From assembly GCA_947632105.1 (NCBI GenBank), contig CANROD010000001.1, forward strand, positions 62,001 to 126,000: a DNA stretch of 64,000 bases, written 5' to 3'. This document shows positions 50,800 to 59,571 of the stretch, in pieces; within the stretch, counting starts at the first letter, position 1, and each line of letters opens with the position of its first letter. The translations under genes were made by a program, and so were the position numbers. Source of the DNA: an uncultured Oligella sp. GTDB taxonomy: Bacteria; Pseudomonadota; Gammaproteobacteria; Burkholderiales; Burkholderiaceae_B. The notes beneath the pieces were generated by a model that saw only the letters and a program-made list of their open reading frames with translations, was not told where the DNA came from and did not search any database.

Positions 50800-51513
50800 C
50801 TAGTAAACTCTACGACACAGACGCTGAGCTTGACGCATATTTTCAGTGGTAAAAACATCCTCAGTAGGTCCCCAAGCCACCACTTCACGACCGATAACCA
50901 ACGTCTCTGGCACTAATCGCTTAACCAACTCCTCATCATGCAACACGACGAGAATCGTGCGTCCCTGCTCATGCCAAGTCTGCAGAATAGGTAATAGTCT
51001 TTCTTGCGTATCCTCATCCACCGCTGCAAATGGCTCATCCAATATAATAACCTGCGCATCACGTACTAATAAACGGGCAAAAAAGGTACGCTGTAATTGA
51101 CCACCAGACAAGCTGCCAATTAAGTCTTGGGCCTGCTCAACTAAGCCGACCTGAACTATCGCCTGCATAATATGATGACGTTGCTCACTGGATAAGGACC
51201 TAAAAGGCCCTAAATCACGCCACACACCCATACTAACCAAGTCGAAGGTAGTCATCGGAAAATCTCGATCTAGCTCAGTGTATTGAGGCAATAAAGAAAG
51301 CTCACGTTTAAAACCATCAGCAATCACTATCTCACCTGACTTGATAGGTAATTGACCGGCAATTGCCTTAATCAGTGTCGATTTACCAGCACCATTAGGA
51401 CCTACAATGGCAGTAAAAGACCCCTGTTTAAAACTACCACTAATGTCATTTAAAATGGTTTTATTACCCCATGCTAAGGTCACATTTTTTAGGCGCAAGA
51501 CATCACTGCTCAT
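50800..51513 (-). CDS. znuC: Zinc ABC transporter ATP-binding protein
   Basis: The 237-residue ATPase of ZnuABC. Walker A is GPNGAGKST (38-46), the Q-loop lies in LLPQYTELD, the signature is SLSGGQLQRTFFARLL, Walker B is VIILDEPFAAVD and the switch His is in VLHDEELV. It is first of the three transport genes and lies 74 bp downstream of a 58-aa membrane protein gene on the same strand, probably in the same Zur-controlled transcript. Confidence 0.94.
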   Translation of the reverse strand: MSSDVLRLKNVTLAWGNKTILNDISGSFKQGSFTAIVGPNGAGKSTLIKAIAGQLPIKSGEIVIADGFKRELSLLPQYTELDRDFPMTTFDLVSMGVWRDLGPFRSLSSEQRHHIMQAIVQVGLVEQAQDLIGSLSGGQLQRTFFARLLVRDAQVIILDEPFAAVDEDTQERLLPILQTWHEQGRTILVVLHDEELVKRLVPETLVIGREVVAWGPTEDVFTTENMRQAQRLCRRVY

Positions 51514-51587
51514 AACTTCCTACAAGCTCAAAAATAACAATCAGGATTTAAAAAAGTGTGGTACTCAGCTACGCTAAGTAAAATGAA

Positions 51588-51764
51588 CTAGAAAAACTGT
51601 TCAAGACGCCAACCCATGGATACAAATACCGCCACCCAGAGCAGCAATAAAACCGACGTTACCGATGCGGCACGCTTTAAGGCCGACATAGACAAGCACG
51701 AGCGACAACGGCAACCGATGTCATGGACTTGCTGGGCTGTAAAAACTCTTTCCGGACGGCTCAT
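51588..51764 (-). CDS. 58-aa Cys-motif single-pass membrane mini-protein beside zur
   Basis: A short frame with ATG at 51764 (AAGAG lies upstream) and TAG at 51588. The product starts MSRPERVFTAQQVHD, carries three cysteines in CRCRSC (18-23), and then one hydrophobic helix (about 36-51, VTSVLLLLWVAVFVSMGW). I do not recognise the family. The position between the candidate Zur box and znuC, on the znu strand, suggests it is made under zinc limitation and may bind metal or modulate ZnuB at the membrane (inference). Codon use looks ordinary. It could be dismissed as chance, but it has a start, a Shine-Dalgarno and a coherent topology. Confidence 0.6.
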   Translation of the reverse strand: MSRPERVFTAQQVHDIGCRCRSCLSMSALKRAASVTSVLLLLWVAVFVSMGWRLEQFF

Positions 51765-51798
51765 ATCAACTCTTAATCAGCAGAAATAATAAAATGGT

Positions 51799-51804
51799 AT
51801 TATA
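51799..51804 (-). promoter_or_regulatory. Candidate -10 box of the mini-protein/znuCBA promoter
   Basis: On the minus strand the hexamer TATAAT matches the -10 consensus exactly, 35 bases upstream of the mini-protein ATG. The matching -35 is poor and would lie around 51822-51827, abutting the Zur-box-like palindrome. Confidence 0.45.
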
Positions 51805-51826
51805 CAAACAAATATCTTGATTTGTT

Positions 51827-51838
51827 ATGTTATAACAT
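51827..51838. promoter_or_regulatory. Candidate Zur box in the zur / mini-protein divergent region
   Basis: ATGTTATAACAT is a perfect 12-bp palindrome whose half-site resembles the GTTATA..TATAAC core of proteobacterial Zur boxes. It lies 45 bp before the zur ATG and 62 bp before the divergent mini-protein ATG, so one bound dimer could control both directions. No second equally good copy was seen before the COG0523 gene. Confidence 0.6.
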
Positions 51839-51883
51839 CATTTATCATTTTTCAATCCTTAACTTAAAAGTTTTTTAGAATTT

Positions 51884-52354
51884 ATGGTTCAAACTAAGCC
51901 TGTGCTATCAACTCAAGAGTTTCTGCATCAAGCTGAAGCGATTAGTGAGTCTCGCGGCAAGCGCATGACCCCTATTCGTAAGCAGGTACTTGCCATTATT
52001 GTGACCGACGATCGCTGTATGAAGGCCTATGAGATTCTTGAAGCAATGCAAAAAGACTTCCCTAGCTCTAAGCCTGCCACAGTCTATCGTGCCTTAGAGT
52101 TTCTAGAAACAGAGGGATTTATCCATCGTCTTGATGCACTCAATGGTTGGACCGCCTGCAATGACCTTGACATTCATGGGCATGATCATAACCTGCTCAT
52201 AGTTTGCACCCAGTGTGGCTTAGTTGCCGAGGTCGATGCACCGGATGTCAGTCACAAGCTGCAGACCTTAATAAGTCAAACTGGCTTTAAGCAAAACAGC
52301 GCGCAAACTGAGATTCGTGCTACCTGCATTAAATGCCATCAGCAAAACAATTAG
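51884..52354 (+). CDS. zur: Zinc uptake regulator Zur (Fur family)
   Basis: A 156-residue Fur-family repressor. The winged helix is near residues 24-90 (RMTPIRKQVLAII, KPATVYRALEFLETEGFIHRL). The regulatory metal site is in DIHGHDHNLL, and the structural zinc is held by VCTQCG and TCIKC CxxC pairs. The short form with AYEILEAMQKD and the adjacency to znuABC support Zur over Fur. When zinc-loaded it represses zinc uptake and zinc-sparing genes. Confidence 0.92.
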   Translation: MVQTKPVLSTQEFLHQAEAISESRGKRMTPIRKQVLAIIVTDDRCMKAYEILEAMQKDFPSSKPATVYRALEFLETEGFIHRLDALNGWTACNDLDIHGHDHNLLIVCTQCGLVAEVDAPDVSHKLQTLISQTGFKQNSAQTEIRATCIKCHQQNN

Positions 52355-52521
52355 GCTAAGGTTGAGTTATAATTAGAGCAAACCCTAGGTTTTAGTCATT
52401 TATGACAGCTTGATGACCGAAACTCATGTTTTTTATCTGAATATAAGTTATTTTATTTGCTATATATACGAAGCTGTGATGTAATCTTTTATTAATTTTT
52501 ATACTCTAAAGAAGACTTTCT

Positions 52522-53580
52522 ATGGCAGTTACCGCAGAGCAAGCAGACCGTATGGTACCAGTCACCATTCTTACCGGCTTTTTAGGCGCTGGTAAAACGA
52601 CTTTATTAAAGCGTATTTTGAGCGAGTTTCATGGTCAACGTATCGCTGTAATCGAGAATGAGTTTGGCCCAGAGAGTATTGATAATGAACTGCTAGTACA
52701 AGAGAGCGATGAGCAGATTATTGAGCTAAACAATGGCTGTATTTGCTGCACAATCCGTGGCGATCTACTCAACACCCTAAGTAATTTACGCAGTAAGCGT
52801 GAAAAGGGCGAGATTAGCTTTGAGCGCGTTATCATCGAAACAACAGGCATGGCCAACCCAGGCCCCGTATGCCAAACCTTCTTTATGGACGACTATGTCG
52901 CTGAGTACTACCGTTTAGACGGCGTAATTACTATTGTTGACGCCAAGCATGGCATGGATGTTTTGGACCGCCAAGAGGAAGCACAAGCACAGGTAGGCTT
53001 TGCTGATCGCATTTTGGTGTCTAAAAAAGACCTAGTAACTGATGAGGAGTATGAGACCTTACGTAAGCGCTTGGTCCATATAAACCCTCGTGTAGTTATT
53101 AGCCCAGTTCATTTCGGTGACGCAGATCTAAATGTTCTTCTCGACATGAAGGGCTTTAACCTAACCTCCGCACTAGAGATTGATCCTGACTTTTTAAAAG
53201 CTGAGGACGATCATCATCACCATCATAATCACGACCATGAGTGCGATGAGCATTGTGGGCATGACCATCATCAGCACCATGATGACGAAATCGGTGCCTT
53301 TGTATTTAACTCCAACCAGCCCTTTGACCCTTCTAAACTAGATGATTTTTTAGGTGGTTTAGTACAGTTTTATGGCCCGGATATGTTCCGCTACAAGGGC
53401 ATTTTATATATTAAAGGTATTAAGCAACGTATGCTACTCCAGGGCGTGCATATGCTGTTAGGTACTGAACCAGGCAAAGCTTGGGGTAAAGAAAAACCGT
53501 ATAATAAATTAGTTTTTATCGGTAAAAAGCTGCCAAAAGAAATTTTTCTTGCGGGCCTCAAAAATTGTTTAACGAAATAA
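52522..53580 (+). CDS. COG0523 (CobW-like) zinc metallochaperone GTPase
   Basis: A 352-residue G3E GTPase. Walker A is GFLGAGKT (19-26), the metal site is CICC (C73, C75, C76), and VIIETTGMANPGP gives the switch region. A His/Asp-rich stretch (about 231-255) precedes the CobW C-terminal domain, which ends near GKKLPKE. COG0523 proteins beside zur (ZigA/ZagA/ZNG1 type) load zinc into client enzymes when zinc is scarce. The gene is 167 bp after zur and 34 bp before dksA. A cobalamin role (CobW proper) is unlikely because no cobalamin synthesis cluster is nearby. Confidence 0.9.
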   Translation: MAVTAEQADRMVPVTILTGFLGAGKTTLLKRILSEFHGQRIAVIENEFGPESIDNELLVQESDEQIIELNNGCICCTIRGDLLNTLSNLRSKREKGEISFERVIIETTGMANPGPVCQTFFMDDYVAEYYRLDGVITIVDAKHGMDVLDRQEEAQAQVGFADRILVSKKDLVTDEEYETLRKRLVHINPRVVISPVHFGDADLNVLLDMKGFNLTSALEIDPDFLKAEDDHHHHHNHDHECDEHCGHDHHQHHDDEIGAFVFNSNQPFDPSKLDDFLGGLVQFYGPDMFRYKGILYIKGIKQRMLLQGVHMLLGTEPGKAWGKEKPYNKLVFIGKKLPKEIFLAGLKNCLTK

Positions 53581-53614
53581 ACTAAGATTGACTATTAGCT
53601 GGGAGATTAGCGTA

Positions 53615-54070
53615 ATGGCCAAAGCTACTCAAAATACAACTGAAAACTTAGAACTACAAGCTGCATCATTAACCGATGATCAGGTCTTGGCTATGTCCGA
53701 AGATGATTACATGAATGACCTTCAGCTCGAGTTTTTTAAGCTACGCTTGAAAAATCTTGAAAAAGACATTCTTGACAATGCAAACCAAACAACTGACAAC
53801 CTACGTGAGACTCAGTTTGTACCTGATCCTGCAGACCGTGCAACTATCGAAGAAGAGCACGCACTCGAGCTTCGTACGCGTGATCGCGAACGTAAACTTC
53901 TCAAAAAGGTTCAGCAGTCACTAGCCTCTATTGATGACGGTGATTATGGTTGGTGCGAGGAAACCGGCGAACCTATCGGAATCCCACGCTTACTGGCTCG
54001 TCCTACTGCGAACCTATCTTTAGAAGCACAGGAACGTCGCGAGAAACGTCAAAAGCAATTCGGTGACTAA
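53615..54070 (+). CDS. dksA: RNA polymerase-binding transcription factor DksA with degenerate zinc finger
   Basis: DksA potentiates ppGpp effects by inserting a coiled coil into the RNA polymerase secondary channel. The 151-residue protein aligns by position with E. coli DksA: coiled-coil tip acids D71 and D74 are present. At the zinc positions 114/117/135/138 it has C114, T117, S135 and A138, so only one of four ligands remains and zinc binding is unlikely. This resembles the zinc-independent DksA2 type of Pseudomonas. ATG 53615 was chosen because GGGAG lies upstream; the frame is open back to 53588. It lies 34 bp after the COG0523 gene, near zur. Confidence 0.92.
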   Translation: MAKATQNTTENLELQAASLTDDQVLAMSEDDYMNDLQLEFFKLRLKNLEKDILDNANQTTDNLRETQFVPDPADRATIEEEHALELRTRDRERKLLKKVQQSLASIDDGDYGWCEETGEPIGIPRLLARPTANLSLEAQERREKRQKQFGD

Positions 54071-54132
54071 GATGCTACTCTCCTGCACACCAAGATACAG
54101 CACGCTTTAAATACCGTGCACTGTATTTCATG

Positions 54133-54163
54133 CCCGCCTCATTTAATTGATGCGGGTTTTTTT
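54133..54163 (+). terminator. Intrinsic terminator after dksA
   Basis: CCCGCCTCA (54133-54141) pairs with TGATGCGGG (54148-54156), one internal mismatch, followed by seven T residues. It closes the zur-side zinc cluster. Confidence 0.85.
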
Positions 54164-54256
54164 ATACTTAAAACAAGTTCTTTTCACCTCACTCTTGAAA
54201 AAAACCTGAGCACCACCACATAGCAATCAGTCCTTTTAAAAAAGTTGATCATAATT

Positions 54257-54790
54257 ATGGAACAATTTCACGCTACTACTATTATTTGTGTTCGCCGCGG
54301 CAATGAAGTCGCTATTGGCGGAGACGGTCAAGTAACCCTTGGCAATATTGTTATGAAGGGCACAGCCCAAAAAATTCGTAGACTGCATAATGACACCGTA
54401 CTAGCCGGTTTTGCAGGTGCTACAGCAGATGCTTTTACTTTAATTGAGCGCTTCGAGACTAAGCTACAAAAACACTCTGGACATTTGACACGCGCAGCCG
54501 TTGAGCTAACACGTGACTGGCGTACTGATCGCATGCTCAGCAAACTAGAGGCCATGCTAATCGTAGCCGACAAAGACCATACGCTAGTCCTGACGGGCAA
54601 TGGCGACGTATTAGAGCCTGAGCATAGCTTAGCCGCGATTGGTTCTGGTGGCGCTTATGCACAATCAGCAGCCCTTGCACTGTTGCACAATACCGATTTC
54701 ACACCAGCAGAAATCGTTAAAAAATCACTGGAAATTGCCGGTGATTTATGTATTTATACCAATCAAAATCACGTGATTGAAACACTTTAA
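54257..54790 (+). CDS. hslV: ATP-dependent protease subunit HslV
   Basis: Threonine peptidase core of the HslVU (ClpQY) protease. The 177-residue protein has a short propeptide MEQFHA, then the catalytic Thr7 in [19 protein letters not shown] and [16 protein letters not shown] 54257 was chosen because an upstream in-frame start four codons earlier has no support. It is followed 32 bp later by hslU. Confidence 0.96.
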   Translation: MEQFHATTIICVRRGNEVAIGGDGQVTLGNIVMKGTAQKIRRLHNDTVLAGFAGATADAFTLIERFETKLQKHSGHLTRAAVELTRDWRTDRMLSKLEAMLIVADKDHTLVLTGNGDVLEPEHSLAAIGSGGAYAQSAALALLHNTDFTPAEIVKKSLEIAGDLCIYTNQNHVIETL

Positions 54791-54822
54791 TCCTCAACCG
54801 ATTTTCCAAGAAGAGTACCAAC

Positions 54823-56157
54823 ATGACTGAAAGTGTAATGACTCCCCAAGAGATTGTCTCTGAATTAGATAAAAATATTGTGGGACAGAATAAGGCTAAG
54901 CGATCTGTCGCCGTTGCTCTAAGAAGCCGCTGGCGTCGTCAGCAGGTGCCACAGCCTTTACGCAATGAGATTGCACCAAAAAATATTTTAATGATTGGCC
55001 CAACCGGTGTTGGTAAAACTGAAATTGCCCGCCGTCTAGCCAAATTAGCTAATGCTCCTTTTATTAAAATCGAAGCCACTAAATTTACTGAAGTCGGCTA
55101 CGTCGGTCGTGACGTAGAAACCATTATTCGCGACCTTGTGGATATGTCAGTTAAACAAACCCGCGAAAAAGAAATGAAGTTGGTGCGCAACCAAGCCGAA
55201 GAAGCAGCTGAAGAACGCATTTTAGATGCCATTATCCCACCCTCTCGTGACGCTCACAACCAACCAATTCGTGAGGAAAATGCCGCACGTCAAAACTTCC
55301 GTAAGCGCTTACGCGATGGTCAAATTGATGATATGGAAGTTGAGATTGCCGTTGCCAACCCTTCCCAGTCCCTTGATATCATGGGCCCCCCCGGAATGGA
55401 AGATATGACTGAGCAGTTGCGCACTATGTTTTCAGGTCTTCAACGTGATAACGCCAAACCACAAAAACTGACCGTCCGCAATGCCCTCAAACTACTTATA
55501 GATGAAGAAGCTGCCAAACGCGTTAATGAAGAGGAAATTCGCAATAACGCCATCCAAAACGCAGAGCAAAACGGCATTGTCTTCTTAGATGAAATTGATA
55601 AGATTGCTGCCCGTCAAGAAAGCCAAGGTGCTGATGTATCCCGTCAAGGCGTACAGCGCGACCTACTCCCTCTAGTTGAAGGTACAACAGTCAATACTAA
55701 GTACGGCATCATTAAGACCGACCATATTCTTTTTGTGGCTTCTGGCGCATTCCACCTATCTCGTCCTTCGGATCTGATTCCTGAACTACAGGGTCGCTTC
55801 CCTATTCGTGTAGAATTGGACTCGCTCAGTACTGATGACTTTGTACAAATCCTCTCAGAAACTGACGCGTCTCTAACCAAACAGTACAAAGCTTTAATGG
55901 CCACTGAGGGCGTTGATTTACACTTTACTGAAGACGGTATCAGACGCCTAGCTGAGACCGCTTTTGATGTCAATGAGAGAACCGAAAACATCGGTGCTCG
56001 TCGCCTGCACACCGTAATGGAAAAGCTACTTGAGGACTTATCCTTTAACGCAACCTCAGCACAAGCTGGCACAGTCGTTACCATTGATCCCGACTATGTC
56101 AACGAAAAACTAAATCTAACGGCAACCGACCTAGACTTAGCTCGCTACATTCTCTAA
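54823..56157 (+). CDS. hslU: ATP-dependent protease ATPase subunit HslU
   Basis: AAA+ unfoldase that feeds HslV. In 444 residues: Walker [10 protein letters not shown] (59-67), the pore loop region [10 protein letters not shown], the I domain (about 110-230), Walker [13 protein letters not shown], and sensor 2 [15 protein letters not shown]. The C-terminal LARYIL tail inserts into HslV. It is co-transcribed with hslV and followed by a strong terminator. Confidence 0.96.
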   Translation: MTESVMTPQEIVSELDKNIVGQNKAKRSVAVALRSRWRRQQVPQPLRNEIAPKNILMIGPTGVGKTEIARRLAKLANAPFIKIEATKFTEVGYVGRDVETIIRDLVDMSVKQTREKEMKLVRNQAEEAAEERILDAIIPPSRDAHNQPIREENAARQNFRKRLRDGQIDDMEVEIAVANPSQSLDIMGPPGMEDMTEQLRTMFSGLQRDNAKPQKLTVRNALKLLIDEEAAKRVNEEEIRNNAIQNAEQNGIVFLDEIDKIAARQESQGADVSRQGVQRDLLPLVEGTTVNTKYGIIKTDHILFVASGAFHLSRPSDLIPELQGRFPIRVELDSLSTDDFVQILSETDASLTKQYKALMATEGVDLHFTEDGIRRLAETAFDVNERTENIGARRLHTVMEKLLEDLSFNATSAQAGTVVTIDPDYVNEKLNLTATDLDLARYIL

Positions 56158-56165
56158 AACTCATG

Positions 56166-56206
56166 AAAAAACGCCATTATTTCACATTGAATGATGGCGT
56201 TTTTTG
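56166..56206. terminator. Bidirectional intrinsic terminator after hslU
   Basis: AAAAAACGCCAT (56166-56177) pairs with ATGGCGTTTTTT (56194-56205). It sits between convergent hslU and the CusF-like gene and can serve both strands. Confidence 0.9.
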
Positions 56207-56228
56207 ATCATAGTACTCACAGACAGAG

Positions 56229-56519
56229 TTACTTCTTAAGCTCAATCACTTCATAGGTGTCATTTTCATAGCGCACGGTAAAACGGACCTGATCACCTGG
56301 CTCAATACCCTGTAAAAGCTCTCCCTTAGCTTCATACACTAAAGTCATAGCCGGTAAGTTTAAATCACTGATCACACCATGCTTAATCGTAATCGTACCC
56401 TTAACAATATCAACTCGACGCACCTCACCACGAGCTGAAGCCTCATCCTGAGCTGAACTAACAGTCGCAAGACCCAGCATACTTAAAGCCATCATCATGA
56501 TTACTAAAAACTTTCTCAT
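56229..56519 (-). CDS. CusF-like periplasmic copper-binding domain protein, ligands altered
   Basis: A 96-residue exported protein with a signal peptide (hydrophobic 4-20, cleavage after SSAQ or SSA). The small beta-barrel domain has GEVRRVDIVKGTITIKHG and SDLNLPAMTLVYEAKG, matching CusF. Relative to E. coli CusF ligands H36/W44/M47/M49, the equivalents by spacing are H47, L55, M58 and L60, so only His and one Met remain. Copper or silver binding may be weak or changed. ATG 56519 is supported by AAGGAG upstream. No cusCBA genes are adjacent. Confidence 0.8.
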   Translation of the reverse strand: MRKFLVIMMMALSMLGLATVSSAQDEASARGEVRRVDIVKGTITIKHGVISDLNLPAMTLVYEAKGELLQGIEPGDQVRFTVRYENDTYEVIELKK

Positions 56520-56623
56520 CACAAACACTCCTTTTATAGATAATTGTATTTTAACTGTATGAAGGCTTAGCTATAATAGCTTAGCACTCTAATTACACCC
56601 TTTAACAAATTTAATTAATCAAT

Positions 56624-57190
56624 ATGACAAATCGACTTAGCTCTATTGTGACTAAGACCGGAGATACCGGCACGACTGGACTGGCTGACGGCCAGCGTAT
56701 ACTAAAAAGCCATCCTCGCGTTTGTGCTATTGGTGAAATTGATGAACTAAATAGTCACATTGGCTTATTAAGCTGCCAGTTACAAGGTATTAGCAAGCAA
56801 GAAATCAATACACACCTTAATTTACTATCAACAATCCAACACGCACTTTTTGATCTAGGTAGTGAACTAGCCGTACCGGGATATAACGCGTTAAGCGAAG
56901 GCATCCTCATCGACATAGAGCAAAGCATTGAGACTATGCTAGAACAACTACCTCCGCTACGCGAATTTATTCTCCCAGGAGGCTGCCTGCACGCCTCACA
57001 AGCCCACATTTGTCGTAGCATCAGCCGTCGCAGCGAAAGAGCGCTAGTTGCACTTAATGAGGCAGAACCTATTAGCGACTTGTCGATGCAGCTTGTTAAT
57101 AGACTATCAGACTACTTTTTTGTCTTAGCTCGTGAACTAAACCGTTTAGCAAATCGCACGGATGTTTTCTGGCAAAAAAGCACCAAATAA
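56624..57190 (+). CDS. Cob(I)alamin adenosyltransferase, PduO type
   Basis: Transfers the adenosyl group of ATP to Co(I) of corrinoids to give the adenosylcobalamin used by B12-dependent enzymes. The 188-residue protein has VTKTGDTGTTGLADGQR, the P-loop-like ATP site, IGEIDELNSHIGLL, RREFILPGG-type LREFILPGGC, and RRSERALVALNE. No corrinoid synthesis genes are near. It lies 48 bp before lgt on the same strand. Confidence 0.92.
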   Translation: MTNRLSSIVTKTGDTGTTGLADGQRILKSHPRVCAIGEIDELNSHIGLLSCQLQGISKQEINTHLNLLSTIQHALFDLGSELAVPGYNALSEGILIDIEQSIETMLEQLPPLREFILPGGCLHASQAHICRSISRRSERALVALNEAEPISDLSMQLVNRLSDYFFVLARELNRLANRTDVFWQKSTK

Positions 57191-57238
57191 CCCTAAAATA
57201 GCGACTAGGTTAAACGATTACCTCTAACAGAGTAAAGC

Positions 57239-58030
57239 ATGATTTATCAACATCCACAATTTGACCCAATTGCCATTTCCCTAGGCCCTTTGCAAATACA
57301 TTGGTATGGACTAATGTATTTATTAGCCTTCGCAATTGCTTGGCTATTAGGTCGCTACCGTATTAAACAAGGCTATCTTGACATTAGTCTCAAGCGCTTT
57401 GAAGATTTATTGTTCTACGGTATTGTTGGTGTCGTGTTGGGGGGGCGTTTAGGCTATGTACTATTTTACCAATTTGGCTACTACCTAAGGCACCCATTAG
57501 AGATTTTTGCCGTGTGGGACGGTGGCATGGCCTTTCACGGAGGCTTAGTCGGCGTACTACTAGCCATGCTCTTCTTTGCTCGCAAAGAAGGTAAGACTTT
57601 CTTACAGGTCGGTGATTTTGTAGCACCACTTATCCCCCTCGGATTAGCGGTTGGTCGTTGGGGTAACTTTATGAATGGTGAGCTCTGGGGTAGACCAACC
57701 AATGGCGACTGGGGCATGATTTTTCCGATGGCTAGTCACCTGCCTCGTCACCCATCGCAGCTTTATCAAATGGCCTTAGAAGGTATTTTACTATTTGTCG
57801 TACTATGGTTTTACTCAAGAAAACCACGCCCAACAGGCTGTGTGAGCGCGGTTTTCTTGATGGGCTACGGCATTTGTCGATTTATTGCCGAGTTCGGACG
57901 TGAACCAGATGCCCATCTAGGTTTAGTGGCAATGAATCTAAGTATGGGGCAATTACTCTCACTACCCATGATTATCCTAGGCATCGTCATTTTTGTCATT
58001 AGTATAAAGCGATCTCACCCGTCAAACTAA
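57239..58030 (+). CDS. lgt: Prolipoprotein diacylglyceryl transferase
   Basis: First enzyme of lipoprotein maturation; transfers diacylglycerol to the lipobox cysteine. The 263-residue membrane protein has about seven helices and the family motifs [39 protein letters not shown] and RHPSQLYQ. Its final 32 bp overlap the end of the convergent SIMPL gene. Confidence 0.95.
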   Translation: MIYQHPQFDPIAISLGPLQIHWYGLMYLLAFAIAWLLGRYRIKQGYLDISLKRFEDLLFYGIVGVVLGGRLGYVLFYQFGYYLRHPLEIFAVWDGGMAFHGGLVGVLLAMLFFARKEGKTFLQVGDFVAPLIPLGLAVGRWGNFMNGELWGRPTNGDWGMIFPMASHLPRHPSQLYQMALEGILLFVVLWFYSRKPRPTGCVSAVFLMGYGICRFIAEFGREPDAHLGLVAMNLSMGQLLSLPMIILGIVIFVISIKRSHPSN

Positions 58031-58739
58031 TCGTTACTTGCTCCTTGCCTGCCTCTAACTCAGGCCCTGAGAAGTTAACCGCCTGCGCCATCTCTGCGCG
58101 GGCGACACTAAAACGCGGCGCCGGTGACATGCTATTGGTAGAGTCGCGTAGTTGCACATACTTGATATCGTAATTATCAAAACCAAACTCTCTGGCTACA
58201 GCTCTCGCCTTATCTTGAAACGACTGAATAGCCTCAGCACGAATCTCATTCTCAACCTCACGACGTACCTCTGTTGTTAGATCAAAGGCGATATTAGATA
58301 AATTCATCTGCTCACTCACCGTCTCAATAAAGCGAGTCGCCTCCACCATATCTGTTGAACTAATAATCACCTCACCGCGCGCGACGTAAGTCGTTTTAGA
58401 CGTTCTTTTACCATCCTCATCGTACTCTTGCTGTGGCCAAAGATTATAACTACCTGTTTTTAGCTCAAACTTATCATTGTTCTTACCACTCTCCATCACG
58501 GCATTAATCGCTTTATTAACCTCATCAGCGATTAGCCTAGCTTCCTCACCTCGGGCTTCTCTTGACAAGGTTAGAATGACACGATTCTGCTGCACCTCTC
58601 GATAAGCATCTGCCGATAAATTAATCACTGGACGACTATCAGCGCTGCTATTAGTGGTCAACCTCTCACTTTGTTGAGCAAAACTCAGTTGAGTCACAAA
58701 AAGAGCGGGCAATAAAAAAGCTAAATGACGGACTTTCAT
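57999..58739 (-). CDS. SIMPL-domain (DUF541) periplasmic protein, copy 1
   Basis: A 246-residue protein with a signal peptide ending LSFAQ, then a SIMPL domain ([44 protein letters not shown]). SIMPL proteins resemble YggE/BP26 and are linked to oxidative-stress tolerance or channel-like assemblies; their biochemical role is not settled. ATG 58739 has GGAG upstream. A paralogue of identical length is directly upstream, and the 3' end overlaps lgt by 32 bp. Confidence 0.82.
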   Translation of the reverse strand: MKVRHLAFLLPALFVTQLSFAQQSERLTTNSSADSRPVINLSADAYREVQQNRVILTLSREARGEEARLIADEVNKAINAVMESGKNNDKFELKTGSYNLWPQQEYDEDGKRTSKTTYVARGEVIISSTDMVEATRFIETVSEQMNLSNIAFDLTTEVRREVENEIRAEAIQSFQDKARAVAREFGFDNYDIKYVQLRDSTNSMSPAPRFSVARAEMAQAVNFSGPELEAGKEQVTISLTGEIALY

Positions 58740-58763
58740 ACTTATCTCCAATATGTTATGAAA

Positions 58764-59504
58764 TTATTTTAAAACAATTTGACCCGATACAGATACTTTC
58801 ACCAATTGCTTACCACCTTCTAAAGGCGGTGCAGCACTTGCTGATGCTGCCGTAGCAAGTGGCGTAGCAGTTGCACGCATTGGGCGAACAACCGAACCAG
58901 ACTCTGAATCCTTAACCTCAATACTTCTCACCTCAAATCCCTCGTAGCCCAGACCCTGAGCAATCGCATCCGCCTTGCTTCGAAAAGAAACTATCGCCTC
59001 CTGAAGAATGTCTTTCTCTACCTGTCGGCGTAAATCAGTCGACAGGTCAAAACTTATACTCCCTACCAACATGTCCTCATGCGCTGCGTCAACGAAGGCC
59101 AAAAGCTCCTCAAAATTTCGCGAACGTGCAATCACTTGACCCGTCGCAGTATACGTGATCTGTTCTATTTCTTTTGTATCTTTTTTATAATGAACATGTC
59201 TGCGAATGGAGTAATTTCCAGTTTCTAACTCAAGCTCTGTATTATCTTTGCCAAGTTCAACTACATTACGCATCGCAAGATTAATATCACGCAACAACAT
59301 CCGCTGATCTTCACCATCCAACTGCTTGGTCAAAGTAACATTAGCCCTATCCTCACGCACCTCACGATAAGCTTCAGCACCTACGCGCACATATGGATCA
59401 GGATCTGGCTTAAAAATACGCTGAGACTCAACATTGGTTTGAGCAAAGGCCATTGTCCCGCTTAACAACACGGGTAATAAAACGGCAATTCGTAATAACT
59501 TCAT
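58764..59504 (-). CDS. SIMPL-domain (DUF541) periplasmic protein, copy 2
   Basis: A 246-residue paralogue of the next gene with the same plan: signal peptide (MKLLRIAVLLPVLL, ending AFAQ) and SIMPL domain (ANVTLTKQLDGEDQRMLL, RSKADAIAQGLGYEGFEV). The two share patterns such as VGAEAYREVREDR and [12 protein letters not shown], which points to a tandem duplication. AAAGGAGG precedes ATG 59504; the frame extends to 59588 but without support. Copy 1 starts 24 bp downstream, so the two are probably coexpressed. Confidence 0.82.
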   Translation of the reverse strand: MKLLRIAVLLPVLLSGTMAFAQTNVESQRIFKPDPDPYVRVGAEAYREVREDRANVTLTKQLDGEDQRMLLRDINLAMRNVVELGKDNTELELETGNYSIRRHVHYKKDTKEIEQITYTATGQVIARSRNFEELLAFVDAAHEDMLVGSISFDLSTDLRRQVEKDILQEAIVSFRSKADAIAQGLGYEGFEVRSIEVKDSESGSVVRPMRATATPLATAASASAAPPLEGGKQLVKVSVSGQIVLK

Positions 59505-59571
59505 AACTCCTCCTTTTTGAATCGTTCTTTTCTTAGAGTGAGTTAATAAGCAATTAGTTCGATGATAGCTC

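Noticed and set aside
53205-53290. CAT/CAC-rich stretch looking like a simple repeat
   Set aside because: It encodes the His-rich metal loop of the COG0523 protein; a similar run at about 49460-49540 encodes the ZnuA loop. Neither is a CRISPR or tandem repeat.
55644-56084. A 146-codon open frame on the minus strand opposite hslU
   Set aside because: hslU is unambiguous over the same bases and the antisense product shows no domain.
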